Below, piece by piece: positions 1-8,754 of a DNA stretch of 64,000 nucleotides (within the stretch, counting starts at the first letter, position 1; each line of letters opens with the position of its first letter). Source of the stretch: Myxococcales bacterium (GTDB lineage: Bacteria; Myxococcota_A; Bradymonadia; UBA7976; UBA1532); assembly GCA_020633435.1 (NCBI GenBank), contig JACKDP010000005.1, positions 62,001-126,000 on the forward strand, given 5' to 3'. The notes below the pieces were generated by a model. That model was given only the letters and a program-made list of their open reading frames with translations, did no database searches and was not told where the DNA came from. A program made the position numbers and the translations under genes.

Positions 1-93
1 GAGCGGGTGGACCTGCGGCGCTACCGGTGGGACTTCCCCGGGGTGACGCTCAGCGCCGGGGCCGAGGCGCCCGAGGACGACGGGGCGGGCTGA
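1..93 (+). CDS. C-terminal fragment of an unidentified protein
   Basis: The first 30 codons are open in frame 1 and end at TGA 91-93; the start lies outside the window. The readable tail is hydrophilic and ends in an acidic stretch (EDDGAG). It carries no motif I recognise. It converges directly on the cobA-hemD gene, whose stop codon begins at the next base. The very GC-rich third codon positions agree with real coding sequence, but so short a piece cannot be assigned. Confidence 0.5.
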   Translation, partial: ERVDLRRYRWDFPGVTLSAGAEAPEDDGAG

Positions 94-1587
94 TCAGCGG
101 CGGGCGAGGGCCTCGACGAGGCCGGGGATGGTGTAGACGCCGGCCTCCACGGCGACGTCGAGGCCGGCGGCCCGGGCCGTCGCGGCGGTCACCGGCCCGA
201 TGCAGGCGGCGCGGGTGTGCGCGCAGACGTGGGCCCACTCGGCGTCGCTGAACCGCGCGCGGAAGTGGGTGACCGTGGACGAGGCCGTCAAGGTGACGAG
301 ATCGGCCTCCCCCTGGCGGATGCGCGCCAGCGTAGCGGCGTCGGCGGGCGGCTCGACGGTGTCGTAGACGGGCAGGACCACCACGTCGGCGCCCGCGGTC
401 CGCAGCGTCTCCGGCAGGATCTCCCGGGCCACCCGCGCCCGCGGGATGAGGACGCGACGGCCGGCCACGCCCTCGGCCAGCAGCACCTCCAGGAGCCCCT
501 CGGCCACGTACCGCGCGGGGATGACGTCGGCCCGCAGGCCCCGCTCGGCGAGGCGCCGCGCGGTCGCCGGGCCGATGCAGGCGATCCGGGCCGACCCGAA
601 GGCCCGCGGGTCGCGCCCGGCGGCCCAGAGCGCGTCCAGGAAGAAGTCCACGCCGTTGGCGCTGGTGAAGATCACCAGGTCGAAGCCACCGAGCTGCCCG
701 AGGACCGCCGGATCGGGCGCCGCCGGCACGAAGTCGATGGAGGGGAGGGGCAGGATCTCCGCGCCCAGCTCGGCCAGCTGGCTCGCGAGCGGGCCCTGCT
801 GGCCCTGGGCGCGGGTGACGACGATCTTCAAGCCGAACAAGGGCTTGCGCTCGAACCACCCCAGGCGCTCCCGCAGGCGGACGACCTCGCCGACGATGAT
901 GGTGAGGGGGGCCCCGAGCCCCGCGGTCTCGGCGGCGTCGGCGGCCTCGGCGAGGGTGCTGACCACCGTGCGCTGGTCGGGGCGGCTGGCCCACTGGACG
1001 AGGGCGACGGGCGTGGCGGCAGCCCGGCCGGCGGCCACCAGCGCGGCGGCGGCGGCCCGGAGCTGGCTGGCGCCCATGTAGATCACGGCGGTGCTCAAGC
1101 CGGCCAGGGCCGCCCAGTCCACCGGATCGTCCTCGGCGCCCGCCTGCCGGTGGCCAGCGCAGAGGCCGAGGGTGGCCCCGTAGCGCCGGTCGGTGACGGG
1201 GATGCCGGCGAACGCGGCCCCCGCGATGGCCGCCGTCACGCCGGGCACCACCTCGAAGGGCACGCCCGCCGCGGCCAGGGCCTCGGCCTCCTCGCCGCCG
1301 CGCCCGAAGACGAAGGGATCACCCCCCTTCAGGCGCACCACGACCTTGCCCGCCTGGCCCCAGGCCACCAGCCGCGCGTTGATGGCGTCCTGGGGCAGGC
1401 GCCCGGGCCGGTGGCCGGTGCCCTCGATCAGGGCGTCGGGCCGGGCGAAGGCCAGCAGCGCCGGGTTGACCAGGTAGTCGTGGAGGACGACGTCGGCGCG
1501 GCCCAGCACCTCGTGGCCGCGCAGCGTCAGCAGGCCCGGGTCCCAGGGGCCCGCGCCCACCAGGTACACCATGCCGGCGGCGCTCAC
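94..1587 (-). CDS. cobA-hemD: Fused uroporphyrinogen-III C-methyltransferase / uroporphyrinogen-III synthase
   Basis: A 497-residue bifunctional tetrapyrrole enzyme. Residues 1 to about 245 are a SUMT domain: the SAM-binding loop VGAGPWDPGLLTLRG is near the N-terminus and VVRLKGGDPFVFGRGGEE near residue 85. Residues about 250-497 match uroporphyrinogen-III synthase, beginning at LKIVVTRAQGQQGPLASQL. HemD cyclises hydroxymethylbilane to uroporphyrinogen III, and SUMT methylates it to precorrin-2, the branch point to siroheme. The GTG start at 1587 overlaps the hemC stop by 4 bases, so translation is probably coupled; an ATG at 1572 is the alternative. CobA-HemD fusions are known in anaerobic and deltaproteobacterial lineages. 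It is the last gene of the tetrapyrrole run. Confidence 0.93.
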   Translation of the reverse strand: MSAAGMVYLVGAGPWDPGLLTLRGHEVLGRADVVLHDYLVNPALLAFARPDALIEGTGHRPGRLPQDAINARLVAWGQAGKVVVRLKGGDPFVFGRGGEEAEALAAAGVPFEVVPGVTAAIAGAAFAGIPVTDRRYGATLGLCAGHRQAGAEDDPVDWAALAGLSTAVIYMGASQLRAAAAALVAAGRAAATPVALVQWASRPDQRTVVSTLAEAADAAETAGLGAPLTIIVGEVVRLRERLGWFERKPLFGLKIVVTRAQGQQGPLASQLAELGAEILPLPSIDFVPAAPDPAVLGQLGGFDLVIFTSANGVDFFLDALWAAGRDPRAFGSARIACIGPATARRLAERGLRADVIPARYVAEGLLEVLLAEGVAGRRVLIPRARVAREILPETLRTAGADVVVLPVYDTVEPPADAATLARIRQGEADLVTLTASSTVTHFRARFSDAEWAHVCAHTRAACIGPVTAATARAAGLDVAVEAGVYTIPGLVEALARR

Positions 1588-2507
1588 GCCCGCAGGCTCG
1601 CCAGCAGCTCCCGCCCGCCGGCCGCCAGCACCGCCTCGGCCGCCTCCAGGCCCAGGGTCTCGGCGTCCGTGCCCAGCTTCACCGTCTCGACCAGGCCCCC
1701 CGTCTCCGGGTGGCCGATGGCGGCGCGCAGGCGCAAGGTGCCCCGATCGAAGGTGGCGTAGGCCCCCACCGGCACGCGGCAGTCGCCCTCGACGGCGCGC
1801 AGGAAGGCGCGCTCGGCCGTCACGCAGGCGGCGGTGTCGGCGTGGTGGAGGGGGGCCAGCAGCTCGCGCACGCGGGCGTCACCCTCGCGGCACTCCACGG
1901 CCAGCGCGCCCTGCCCCACGGCCGGCACCCACGTCTCGGGGTTGAGCGGGTACAGCTCGATGTCGTCGCGCTGCTTGAGGATCTCGAGCCGCGCCAGCCC
2001 GGCGGCGGCCAGGATCACCAGATCCATGCGGCGGTCGCCCTCGTCGTGCACCCGGCCGACCCGGGTGGGCACGTTCCCGCGGATGGAGGTGACCTCGGCC
2101 TTCGGCCAGCGGCGGCGGGCGAGGCACGTCCGGCGCAGGCTGGCGGTGCCGATGGTCTGCGCGTCGTCGGGGCTCTCCCCGGCGCGCACGACCAGGCAGT
2201 CGCGCACGTCGGCCCGCACCGGGATGGCCCCCAGCGTCAGCCCGGGCGGCAGCGCGACGGGCATGTCCTTGAGGCTGTGGACGGCGAGGTCGATGCCGCC
2301 CTCGTCCAGGGCCACCTCGAGCTCCTTCGTGAACAGCCCCTTGCCCCCGATCTCGGCCAGCGGGCGGTCGAGGATGTGGTCCCCGCGGGTGGTGAAGATG
2401 ATGCGCTCCACCTCCAGGCCCGGGTGGGCGTCTCGCAGCCGCGCGGCCACGTGATCCGCCTGCCAGAGCGCGAGGGCCGAGCCGCGGGTACCGATTCGAA
2501 TGCGCAC
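1584..2507 (-). CDS. hemC: Hydroxymethylbilane synthase (porphobilinogen deaminase)
   Basis: 307 residues, the usual length for HemC. It polymerises four porphobilinogen units into hydroxymethylbilane using a dipyrromethane cofactor. The N-terminus RIRIGTRGSALALWQ and the segment AVHSLKDMPVALPPGL are family signatures. The cofactor-binding Cys lies in EGDCRVPVGAYA near residue 240. GTG at 2507 is chosen because GGAGG sits 5-6 bases upstream and the alignment starts there. Its 3' end overlaps cobA-hemD by 4 bases, and hemA ends 11 bases upstream. Confidence 0.95.
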   Translation of the reverse strand: MRIRIGTRGSALALWQADHVAARLRDAHPGLEVERIIFTTRGDHILDRPLAEIGGKGLFTKELEVALDEGGIDLAVHSLKDMPVALPPGLTLGAIPVRADVRDCLVVRAGESPDDAQTIGTASLRRTCLARRRWPKAEVTSIRGNVPTRVGRVHDEGDRRMDLVILAAAGLARLEILKQRDDIELYPLNPETWVPAVGQGALAVECREGDARVRELLAPLHHADTAACVTAERAFLRAVEGDCRVPVGAYATFDRGTLRLRAAIGHPETGGLVETVKLGTDAETLGLEAAEAVLAAGGRELLASLRA

Positions 2508-2518
2508 AGAAACCTCCG

Positions 2519-3781
2519 TCAGTCGTTCTCGGCCTCGTCGAGGCCGAAGAGCACCCGGGCGGCGCGGATGACCTCCGTGTCGCCTGCGGCCGCGCTCTGC
2601 TTGAGCCCCACCATCGCCCCGTGCAGCAGCTTGCTCACGAGCCCGTCGGCCAGGCGCTCCACGGCCTTCAGCTGCGCCGGATCCAGGCCCGTCAGGCGCG
2701 AGGCGGCCCGCTCCAGCTCCGCCGCCTTCAGGGCCTCGGCCTTCTGTCGCAATGCCACGATGACCGGGGTCACCGACTGGCCCGCCAGGTCGCGCACGAA
2801 GCGGTTCGCCTCGGTCGAGACGAGGTCCTCGGCGAGCTGGGCCTCGCGCTGGCGCTGCTCCAGGTTGGTGTCGGCGATGGCCTGCAAGTCATCGACATCA
2901 TAGACGAAGACGTTGTCGAGGCCGTCGACCGCCGGGTCCACGTTGCGGGGCACGGCGATGTCGATGAGGAAGATGGGCCGGTACTTCCGGGCCTTGAGGG
3001 CGCGGGCCATCATCGGCCGGTCGATGAGGTGGTGGCGCGCCCCGGTGGAGGTGATGACGATGTCCGCCTGGACGAGCAGGCGGGGCAGCTCCTCCAGCTC
3101 CCGGGGGTGCCCGTCGAGGGCGCTGGCCACCGTGACGGCGCGGTCGAAGGACCGGTTGGCCACGAGCAGGTTGGCCACCCCGGCGCCGCGGAGGTGCCGG
3201 GCGGCGAGCTCGCCCATCTTCCCGGCCCCCACGAGCAGGGCGGTGCGGCCGTCGAGCTTGCCGAAGATCTGGCGGGCCAGGTCCACGGCCACGCTGCTGA
3301 TGGACACCACGTTGCGGCCGATGCCCGTCTCCGTGCGCACCCGCTTGGCGACGGCAAAGGCCCGCTCCACGGCGCGGTTCAGGTCGGGCCCGGTCAGCCC
3401 CGACGTGCGGCACAGGTCGAAGGCCGTCTTCATCTGGCCCAGGATCTGCGGCTCGCCCACCACCATGCTGTCGAGGCTGGCGGCGACGCGGAAGAGGTGG
3501 CGGATGGCGTCCTCGCCGCGGTGCAGGTAGAGGTGCGGCGCGGCCTGGCCGACGGGGCCGTGGGCCAGCACCTCGGGCAGCCGGTCCGCGACGGGATCGG
3601 CGTCCACCGTGGCGTACAGCTCGACGCGGTTGCAGGTGGACAGGACGAACGACTCCCGGCAGCCGATGGCCCGCGCGCGGTCCGCCGTCTCCGCCAGCGC
3701 GCCCTCGGGCACGGCGAACTGCTCCCGGATCTGCAGGGGGGCGGTGCGGTGGCTGAGGCCGAGCACCACGAGCGTGCTCAT
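2519..3781 (-). CDS. hemA: Glutamyl-tRNA reductase
   Basis: 420 residues. It reduces glutamyl-tRNA to glutamate-1-semialdehyde, the first committed step of C5-pathway tetrapyrrole synthesis. The N-terminus LVVLGLSHRTAPLQIRE and the catalytic Cys50 in LSTCNRVELYA are diagnostic; an NADPH-binding region (LLVGAGKMGELAARHL) and a helical dimerisation tail follow. The frame stays open far upstream, but ATG 3781 is the correct start because family homology begins there and it overlaps the stop of the HemX/CcsA-like gene (ATGA). HemA next to HemX/CcsA is a recurrent bacterial arrangement. Confidence 0.95.
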   Translation of the reverse strand: MSTLVVLGLSHRTAPLQIREQFAVPEGALAETADRARAIGCRESFVLSTCNRVELYATVDADPVADRLPEVLAHGPVGQAAPHLYLHRGEDAIRHLFRVAASLDSMVVGEPQILGQMKTAFDLCRTSGLTGPDLNRAVERAFAVAKRVRTETGIGRNVVSISSVAVDLARQIFGKLDGRTALLVGAGKMGELAARHLRGAGVANLLVANRSFDRAVTVASALDGHPRELEELPRLLVQADIVITSTGARHHLIDRPMMARALKARKYRPIFLIDIAVPRNVDPAVDGLDNVFVYDVDDLQAIADTNLEQRQREAQLAEDLVSTEANRFVRDLAGQSVTPVIVALRQKAEALKAAELERAASRLTGLDPAQLKAVERLADGLVSKLLHGAMVGLKQSAAAGDTEVIRAARVLFGLDEAEND

Positions 3782-4560
3782 CGCGCCATCCCCAGGCTGT
3801 ACTGCATGACGACCACCAGGGCCGTGATGAGGCCGGCCGACGTCAGGATGGCCGCGCGGCGGCCCCGCCAGCCCGCGGTGATGCGCGCCTGCAGGACGAT
3901 GCCGTAGATCACCCACGAGATCACCGCGAGCACGTACGACAGGTGCACCCCGGTCTCGCCGCTCTTCACGGCCTGCGCGCTGCCGAGGAGCAGCGCCAGC
4001 GTGTAGAAGGGGAAGCCCACGAGGATGCCGCGGTAGGCCAGCCGATCGAGGACGTCGAGCGGGGGCAGCCGCCGCTGGAGCAGGCCCTTCTGCTTCTGCT
4101 TCAGGGACCGCGACTGGCCCAGGTACAGCAGCGACGCGCCGGTGGCGAAGGCGAAGGCCGTGATGCCCACGAACGCCAGCCCGATGTGGATGCGCAGCAG
4201 CCAGCTGCGGACGGTCTCGGACACCTCGGCGGGCTGCACCACGAAGACGGCCAGCAGGGCCAGCATGGTGGCCAGGGCGGTGACGAAGCTGCCGAGGGCG
4301 GCCAGGGGGTAGCGCCGCAGGAGCATCAGGTACAGGGCGCAGAGGCTCCAGCCCGAGATGCACAGCCAGAAGCGCACGCCGCCCTCGGCGCCGACCTGGG
4401 CCGCGAAGACGGCGAGGACCCCGGCCCAGAAGAGCAGCGTGACGGTGAGCAGCGCGCGCGCCACGCGGGCGAGGCGATCCCCCTGGCTGAAGAGGTCGGC
4501 GAGGTAGGTGGCGGTGGTGGCGCCATAGGCGCCGGCGCCGATGGCGAACAGCAGCTCCAC
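3778..4560 (-). CDS. HemX/CcsA-family cytochrome c assembly membrane protein
   Basis: 260 residues with about eight hydrophobic segments spread over the whole length, as in the cytochrome c assembly (CcsA/CcmC/HemX) family. Such proteins bind or move haem, or influence HemA levels. The segment SYVLAVISWVIYGIVLQAR near the C-terminus resembles the conserved last helices. I do not see a clear tryptophan-rich WWD haem-handling motif, so HemX-like is safer than a true CcsA. It lies between the Met8-like gene (1-base gap) and hemA (4-base overlap), supporting a role in haem synthesis. Confidence 0.8.
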   Translation of the reverse strand: MELLFAIGAGAYGATTATYLADLFSQGDRLARVARALLTVTLLFWAGVLAVFAAQVGAEGGVRFWLCISGWSLCALYLMLLRRYPLAALGSFVTALATMLALLAVFVVQPAEVSETVRSWLLRIHIGLAFVGITAFAFATGASLLYLGQSRSLKQKQKGLLQRRLPPLDVLDRLAYRGILVGFPFYTLALLLGSAQAVKSGETGVHLSYVLAVISWVIYGIVLQARITAGWRGRRAAILTSAGLITALVVVMQYSLGMAR

Positions 4561-4561
4561 G

Positions 4562-5164
4562 TCAGTCCTCCACGCCGGGCGGGGCCACCGCCGCGATCCA
4601 GCCCTCGATCACCGCCGGCGGCGGCGAGGCGCCCGACTGTAGCACACCGGCCAGCGGCCCACAGGCCAGCGTGCGCAGGCGCTCGTCGCGGTCGGTCGCG
4701 CCCGCGAGCCGCCGCCTCGCCTCGGTCATCACCTCGGCAAACACCTGGAACGACTCGGGAATCTCCAGCAGGGGGCGCAGGGCGGCGGTGGCGGCGGGCG
4801 CGCCGGTGCTGAGCGACACGACCACCGGGCCGCGCCGGACGACGGCGGGGAAGCGGACGTCGGAGTCGTCGGCGGCGTCGGCGCGGGCCAGGAGCGCCCC
4901 CCGCGACCGGGCGGCCGCGGCCACGGCGTCGTTCACCGCGGGCGGCGCGCAGGCCGCGACGAGCCACATCCCGTCACAGTGCTGGGCAGCGAAGGGGGCG
5001 GCGATGGCCTCGTCGGCCTCGGCGTCCGCGGCGAGGTCGGGCGCGACCCAGCGCAGGCGGGCGCCCGCGGCGCGCAGGGCCGCCGCCCGGCGTCGGCCGA
5101 CGGGGCCGGCGCCGACCACCAGGGCGCGGCGGCCGGTGAGCCGGAGGTGGAGCGGGAGCCACAC
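4562..5164 (-). CDS. Precorrin-2 dehydrogenase / sirohydrochlorin ferrochelatase (Met8p/CysG-N-like)
   Basis: 200 residues. The NAD-binding Rossmann start is clear (ALVVGAGPVGRRRAAAL, about residues 14-30), and VVVSLSTGAPAATAAL in the middle matches the Met8/CysG-N region after the Rossmann fold. These enzymes oxidise precorrin-2 and insert iron to make siroheme, completing the route opened by the CobA-HemD fusion downstream. Start is GTG 5164; no strong ribosome site is visible. It is first in the tetrapyrrole run, 27 bases after trxA. Whether it is bifunctional or only the dehydrogenase cannot be read from sequence. Confidence 0.85.
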   Translation of the reverse strand: MWLPLHLRLTGRRALVVGAGPVGRRRAAALRAAGARLRWVAPDLAADAEADEAIAAPFAAQHCDGMWLVAACAPPAVNDAVAAAARSRGALLARADAADDSDVRFPAVVRRGPVVVSLSTGAPAATAALRPLLEIPESFQVFAEVMTEARRRLAGATDRDERLRTLACGPLAGVLQSGASPPPAVIEGWIAAVAPPGVED

Positions 5165-5191
5165 GTAGATGGACCTCGGGCGGGGGGGCTC

Positions 5192-5524
5192 CTACGCGAG
5201 GACGCCGTCCACCAGGGACTTGAGGCGCTGCCGGGGGTTCGGGGGCAGGCCGGCGAGCTGGGCGACCACCTGGCCGTGGTTGAACATGAAGATCGCCGGG
5301 ATGCCCCGGATGCCCAGGCTGGCCGCCAGGCGCTGGTTCTTGTCGGTGTTGACCTTGGCCACCTTCACGCGGCCCTGGTACTCGGTGGCCAGCGCCTCGA
5401 TGTGGGGGCCGATGGCGCGGCAGGGCCCGCACCAGGGGGCCCAGAAGTCCACCAGGACGGGGACGTCGCTCTTCACGACGACCGACTCCCAGTCGCCCTC
5501 GTTCACCTCAATGTAGTCCGCCAT
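5192..5524 (-). CDS. trxA: Thioredoxin
   Basis: 110 residues, typical for a single-domain cytoplasmic thioredoxin. The redox motif WCGPC is at residues 31-35 within VDFWAPWCGPC, and the cis-proline segment IRGIPAIFMFNHGQ follows at the expected distance. No signal peptide is present. A GAGG-containing ribosome site precedes ATG 5524. It stands between rodA and the tetrapyrrole genes on the same strand, with short gaps (58 and 27 bases), so it may share their transcript. Confidence 0.95.
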   Translation of the reverse strand: MADYIEVNEGDWESVVVKSDVPVLVDFWAPWCGPCRAIGPHIEALATEYQGRVKVAKVNTDKNQRLAASLGIRGIPAIFMFNHGQVVAQLAGLPPNPRQRLKSLVDGVLA

Positions 5525-5582
5525 GCCTTGCCTCTCGGTGTGCGATGAACCCGGCCGCGGGGGCCAGGCGATTGTAGATGCC

Positions 5583-6677
5583 TCAGAAGGCGGTGCGTCG
5601 CAGGTTGACGTTGAGCAGGAGGCCCATCGCCGCCATGACCGTGAGCACCGATGTGCCGCCGTAGCTGAGCAGCGGGAGCGTCACCCCGGTCACCGGCAGC
5701 ACATTGAGCACCATGCCCATGTTCATCACGACGTGCCAGAAGATCAGGGCCGCGACCCCCACCGCAACATGCCCGCCGAACTTGTCCCGGGCGCGCACGG
5801 CGCTGCGCAGCGCCACGAGCACGATGCCCAGGTAGATGAGCAGGACGAGGGCGCCCCCCACGAACCCGTGCTCCTCCGCCAGGTTGGCGAACACGAAGTC
5901 GGTGTGGTTCTCGGGCAGGAAGCCGCCGGCCACCTGGGTGCCCTCGCCATGCCCCTTGCCGAGCAGGCCGCCGGAGCCGACGGCCACGCGGGCCTGGCGG
6001 GCGTGCCACCCGGCGCCCAGGACGTCCGCCTCCGAGTCCACCAGCGTCAGGATGCGGTCCTTCTGGTAGTCGCGCAGGACGAAGCGCCAGGCGATGGGTG
6101 CGAGGACGATGGCCGAGACCACCACGATCAGCATCGTGCGCTTCTCGAAGCGCTCGAAGGCCAGCATCGACCCGGCGATGAACAGCAGCATCAGGGTGTG
6201 GCCCAGGTCGGGCTCCTGCAGGATGAGGAGCATGGGCGCCCCGAGCATGGCGGCCACCGGGAGCAGGTCCTTGAAGCCATACCCGCCGGGTCTGGCCTCC
6301 TTCTGAAACCAGCTCGCCAGGCTCAGGATGATGGCCAGCTTGGCCAGCTCCGACGGCTGGAAGCCCACGAAGCCCAGGTCGATCCAGCGGCGGGAGCCGT
6401 TGATCTCGCGGCCGAAGATCAGCACGAGCACCAGGGCGATGATGACGCCGCCGTAGAGGACCGGGGCGTAGCGCTGCAGGTCGCGGTAGTTGACGAACGC
6501 CACGCCGGCCATGACCCCCAGGCCCATCAGCATCCAGTAGAGCTGGCTGAGGTAGACCTCGGAGCCCGTCGCCCGGGACGTCGAGTGCAGGTTGAGGACG
6601 CTGATGGCGCTGAGGAGGACCACGAGGCCCACCAGCGCCCAGTCGATGCGACCGGCGTTGGCGACCAGGCCCTTCAT
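5583..6677 (-). CDS. rodA: Rod-shape SEDS peptidoglycan glycosyltransferase RodA
   Basis: 364 residues with about ten transmembrane segments. SEDS signatures are present: NGSRRWIDLGFVGFQPSELAKL, LILQEPDLGHTLML, and the C-terminal LPLLSYGGTSVL. RodA polymerises lipid II for cell elongation together with its partner PBP2. The frame is open for another kilobase upstream, but ATG 6677 is the real start: homology begins at MKGLVANAG and it overlaps the mrdA stop by 4 bases. RodA rather than FtsW follows from the mreBCD-mrdA context. Confidence 0.95.
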   Translation of the reverse strand: MKGLVANAGRIDWALVGLVVLLSAISVLNLHSTSRATGSEVYLSQLYWMLMGLGVMAGVAFVNYRDLQRYAPVLYGGVIIALVLVLIFGREINGSRRWIDLGFVGFQPSELAKLAIILSLASWFQKEARPGGYGFKDLLPVAAMLGAPMLLILQEPDLGHTLMLLFIAGSMLAFERFEKRTMLIVVVSAIVLAPIAWRFVLRDYQKDRILTLVDSEADVLGAGWHARQARVAVGSGGLLGKGHGEGTQVAGGFLPENHTDFVFANLAEEHGFVGGALVLLIYLGIVLVALRSAVRARDKFGGHVAVGVAALIFWHVVMNMGMVLNVLPVTGVTLPLLSYGGTSVLTVMAAMGLLLNVNLRRTAF

Positions 6678-8611
6678 GGGCGGCGGGGGGCTCGCACGCT
6701 CCGATCGCGCCCGCCGAGCAGCCGATCCCGATCCACGGCGGCCGTGGTCTGGAAGATGGGCTCGATGCGCTGGTGGTAGGCCTCGAGGATCTGGCGCGCG
6801 ACGGGGGCGGCGTCCTTGCCGCCGCTGCCGCCGTGCTCCAGGAAGACCACCACCACCACCCGCGGCGACTCGTAGGGGGCGAACGACGCGAACCAGGCGT
6901 GGTCGCGGTCGCGGAAGCGCTTGACCGACTGCCGCATGGACCCGCGCTGGATGCGGCGCACCTGGGCGGTGCCCGTCTTGCCGGCGACGGTGCCGTAGGG
7001 GAGGGCGGCCAGGTGGCCGGTGGCGCGCTTCTCGTCGTTCACGGCGCGCTCCAGGGCCTTGTTGACCATGGCGAGGTGGTCGGGATCCACCCCCAGCTTG
7101 CGGTGCACGGCGGGCTCGAAGCGCGACACGACCTGCCCGTCGGGCCGGCGAATGGACTCGACGATGCGCGGCGTCCACACGGTGCCGCCGTTGCTCAGGG
7201 CGCCGTAGGCGAGGGCCATCTGGATGGGGCTGGTGCGCACGTCGCCCTGGCCGATGGCCGTGGAGAGGGCGAGGCCCGCCTGGTAGCCGCCATGGCTCTC
7301 GTGGTGGGCGCGGGTCGGCACGGTGCCCGCGGCCTCGCCGTTGATGCCCAGACCGGTGCGCTCGCCGAAGCCGAAGCGCTCGCCGTACACCGCCAGGGTG
7401 TCGATGCCCATCCGCTCGCCGAGCTTGTAGAAGTAGACGTCGGCCGACGCCGCCATCGCCTCGAAAAGATTGACCTTTCCGTGGCCGCTGCGCTTGTGGC
7501 AGTGGAAGACGTGGTTGCCGTACTCGTAGCGGCCGGGGCTGTCGATCTCCTCGTCCGCGTCGAGGACACCCTCCTCCAGGCCGGCCATGGCGGTGACCAC
7601 CTTGTAGACCGACCCCGGGAAGTAGGCGTGGACCGACTTGTCCAGCATGGGGTTGAACGGGTTCTCCTGGATCTGCTGCCAGGCGTCGGAGGACAGGCCC
7701 CCCGACCACGCGTTCGGGTCGAAGCCCGGCTTCGAGACGAGGCCCAGGACGGTGCCGTCGTTGGGATCGAGCACGACGGCGGCCCCCGACTCGTGGCGGG
7801 CCAGGGCCTCCACCAGCAGGCGCTGCACCTCGATGTCGATGGTCAGCCAGACGTCATGCCCGCGCTCCGGCGGGATGACGCGGTTCTCCGACTCCATGGC
7901 GTGGCGGGCCCAGCCGCCATCCTGCCGGGCCCCCCGCACGTCCACGACGTAGCGCTCCAGCCCGTTGTGGCCGGCGAGGATCTGCTCGAAGCGCTTCTCG
8001 ATGCCGAAGCGCCCGACCATGGAGTCCTTGGTGTAGCGGCGCTCGGCGTCCTGCAGCTCCTCGGCCCGGGGCCGGCCCAGGTAGCCCAGCAGGTGGGCCC
8101 CCAGCTCGCCGTACGGGTACTCGCGGCGGAACTCCACCTGCACGGACAGGCCGTCCGCCCGGGCGCGCAGCGCCTCGACCCGCGACACGAGGCCCCGATC
8201 GATGTCGCGCTCCACCCGGATGGGCTGGTAGCGCCACATGCCGCGGGGCTCCTCGATGCGCTCGCGCAGCCGGATGGCCTCCAGCTCGTCCAGCTCCAGC
8301 ACCTCGCGCACCCCGGCCACGAGGGCGTCGAGGTCGCGGACCTGGGCCGGCGTCACGTAGAGATCGAAGGAGGGGCGGTTGACCGCGAGGACGCGGCCAT
8401 GGCGGTCGTAGATGGTGCCGCGGTCCGCGGGCAGGACGACCTCGCGCACGAAGTTGCGCTCGGAGGCGGCCTTGAGGGTGTCCCCTTCGACGAGCTGCAG
8501 GTGGCCCAGCCGCAGGAGGAGGCCGGCGAAGACCAGCACCACCGCGAGCATCAGGCGCCGCGCGCGTTGCTGGTAGCCCCAGGCCGCACCGTCCAGGTAG
8601 ACGTCCGCCAT
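6674..8611 (-). CDS. mrdA: Penicillin-binding protein 2 (elongation transpeptidase)
   Basis: 645 residues. One N-terminal membrane anchor (about residues 22-40, LAVVLVFAGLLLRLGHL region) precedes the PBP dimerisation domain and the transpeptidase domain. Active-site motifs are intact: SVYK near residue 335 (FPGSVYKVV), SAD near 388 and KTG near 543 (AGKTGTAQV). It crosslinks peptidoglycan in the elongasome with RodA, encoded immediately downstream with a 4-base overlap. The 143 bases separating it from mreD are the largest gap in the cluster and contain GC hairpins. Confidence 0.96.
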   Translation of the reverse strand: MADVYLDGAAWGYQQRARRLMLAVVLVFAGLLLRLGHLQLVEGDTLKAASERNFVREVVLPADRGTIYDRHGRVLAVNRPSFDLYVTPAQVRDLDALVAGVREVLELDELEAIRLRERIEEPRGMWRYQPIRVERDIDRGLVSRVEALRARADGLSVQVEFRREYPYGELGAHLLGYLGRPRAEELQDAERRYTKDSMVGRFGIEKRFEQILAGHNGLERYVVDVRGARQDGGWARHAMESENRVIPPERGHDVWLTIDIEVQRLLVEALARHESGAAVVLDPNDGTVLGLVSKPGFDPNAWSGGLSSDAWQQIQENPFNPMLDKSVHAYFPGSVYKVVTAMAGLEEGVLDADEEIDSPGRYEYGNHVFHCHKRSGHGKVNLFEAMAASADVYFYKLGERMGIDTLAVYGERFGFGERTGLGINGEAAGTVPTRAHHESHGGYQAGLALSTAIGQGDVRTSPIQMALAYGALSNGGTVWTPRIVESIRRPDGQVVSRFEPAVHRKLGVDPDHLAMVNKALERAVNDEKRATGHLAALPYGTVAGKTGTAQVRRIQRGSMRQSVKRFRDRDHAWFASFAPYESPRVVVVVFLEHGGSGGKDAAPVARQILEAYHQRIEPIFQTTAAVDRDRLLGGRDRSVRAPRRP

Positions 8612-8754
8612 GAACCTCGTGGCCGGTCACCCGGCCGGTCGTTGCCCCCTCGTCCAGGGGCGAGGGGAGGGCCCCGGCGGCAGGGCCGGCGGGGCAAAAC
8701 GGCTCGGACGCTAGCAGAAGCAGGCCGCGCCGCCAATGGGAATCGAGCCGCGGC
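8612..8754 (-). other. mreD-mrdA intergenic region with GC hairpins
   Basis: Two inverted repeats are visible: 8646-8652 with 8661-8667 (CCCCTCG/CGAGGGG), and 8671-8675 with 8691-8695 (GCCCC/GGGGC), extendable with a bulge. They lie within the expected mreBCD-to-mrdA transcript and could be an attenuator or processing site, or simply GC-rich leader. Neither is followed by a T-run on the minus strand. No gene is seen here. Confidence 0.3.

Noticed and set aside
3782..4363. Upstream extension of hemA
   Set aside because: It overlaps the HemX/CcsA-like gene; HemA homology begins at ATG 3781.
6678..7709. Upstream extension of rodA
   Set aside because: It overlaps mrdA and lacks membrane or SEDS sequence.
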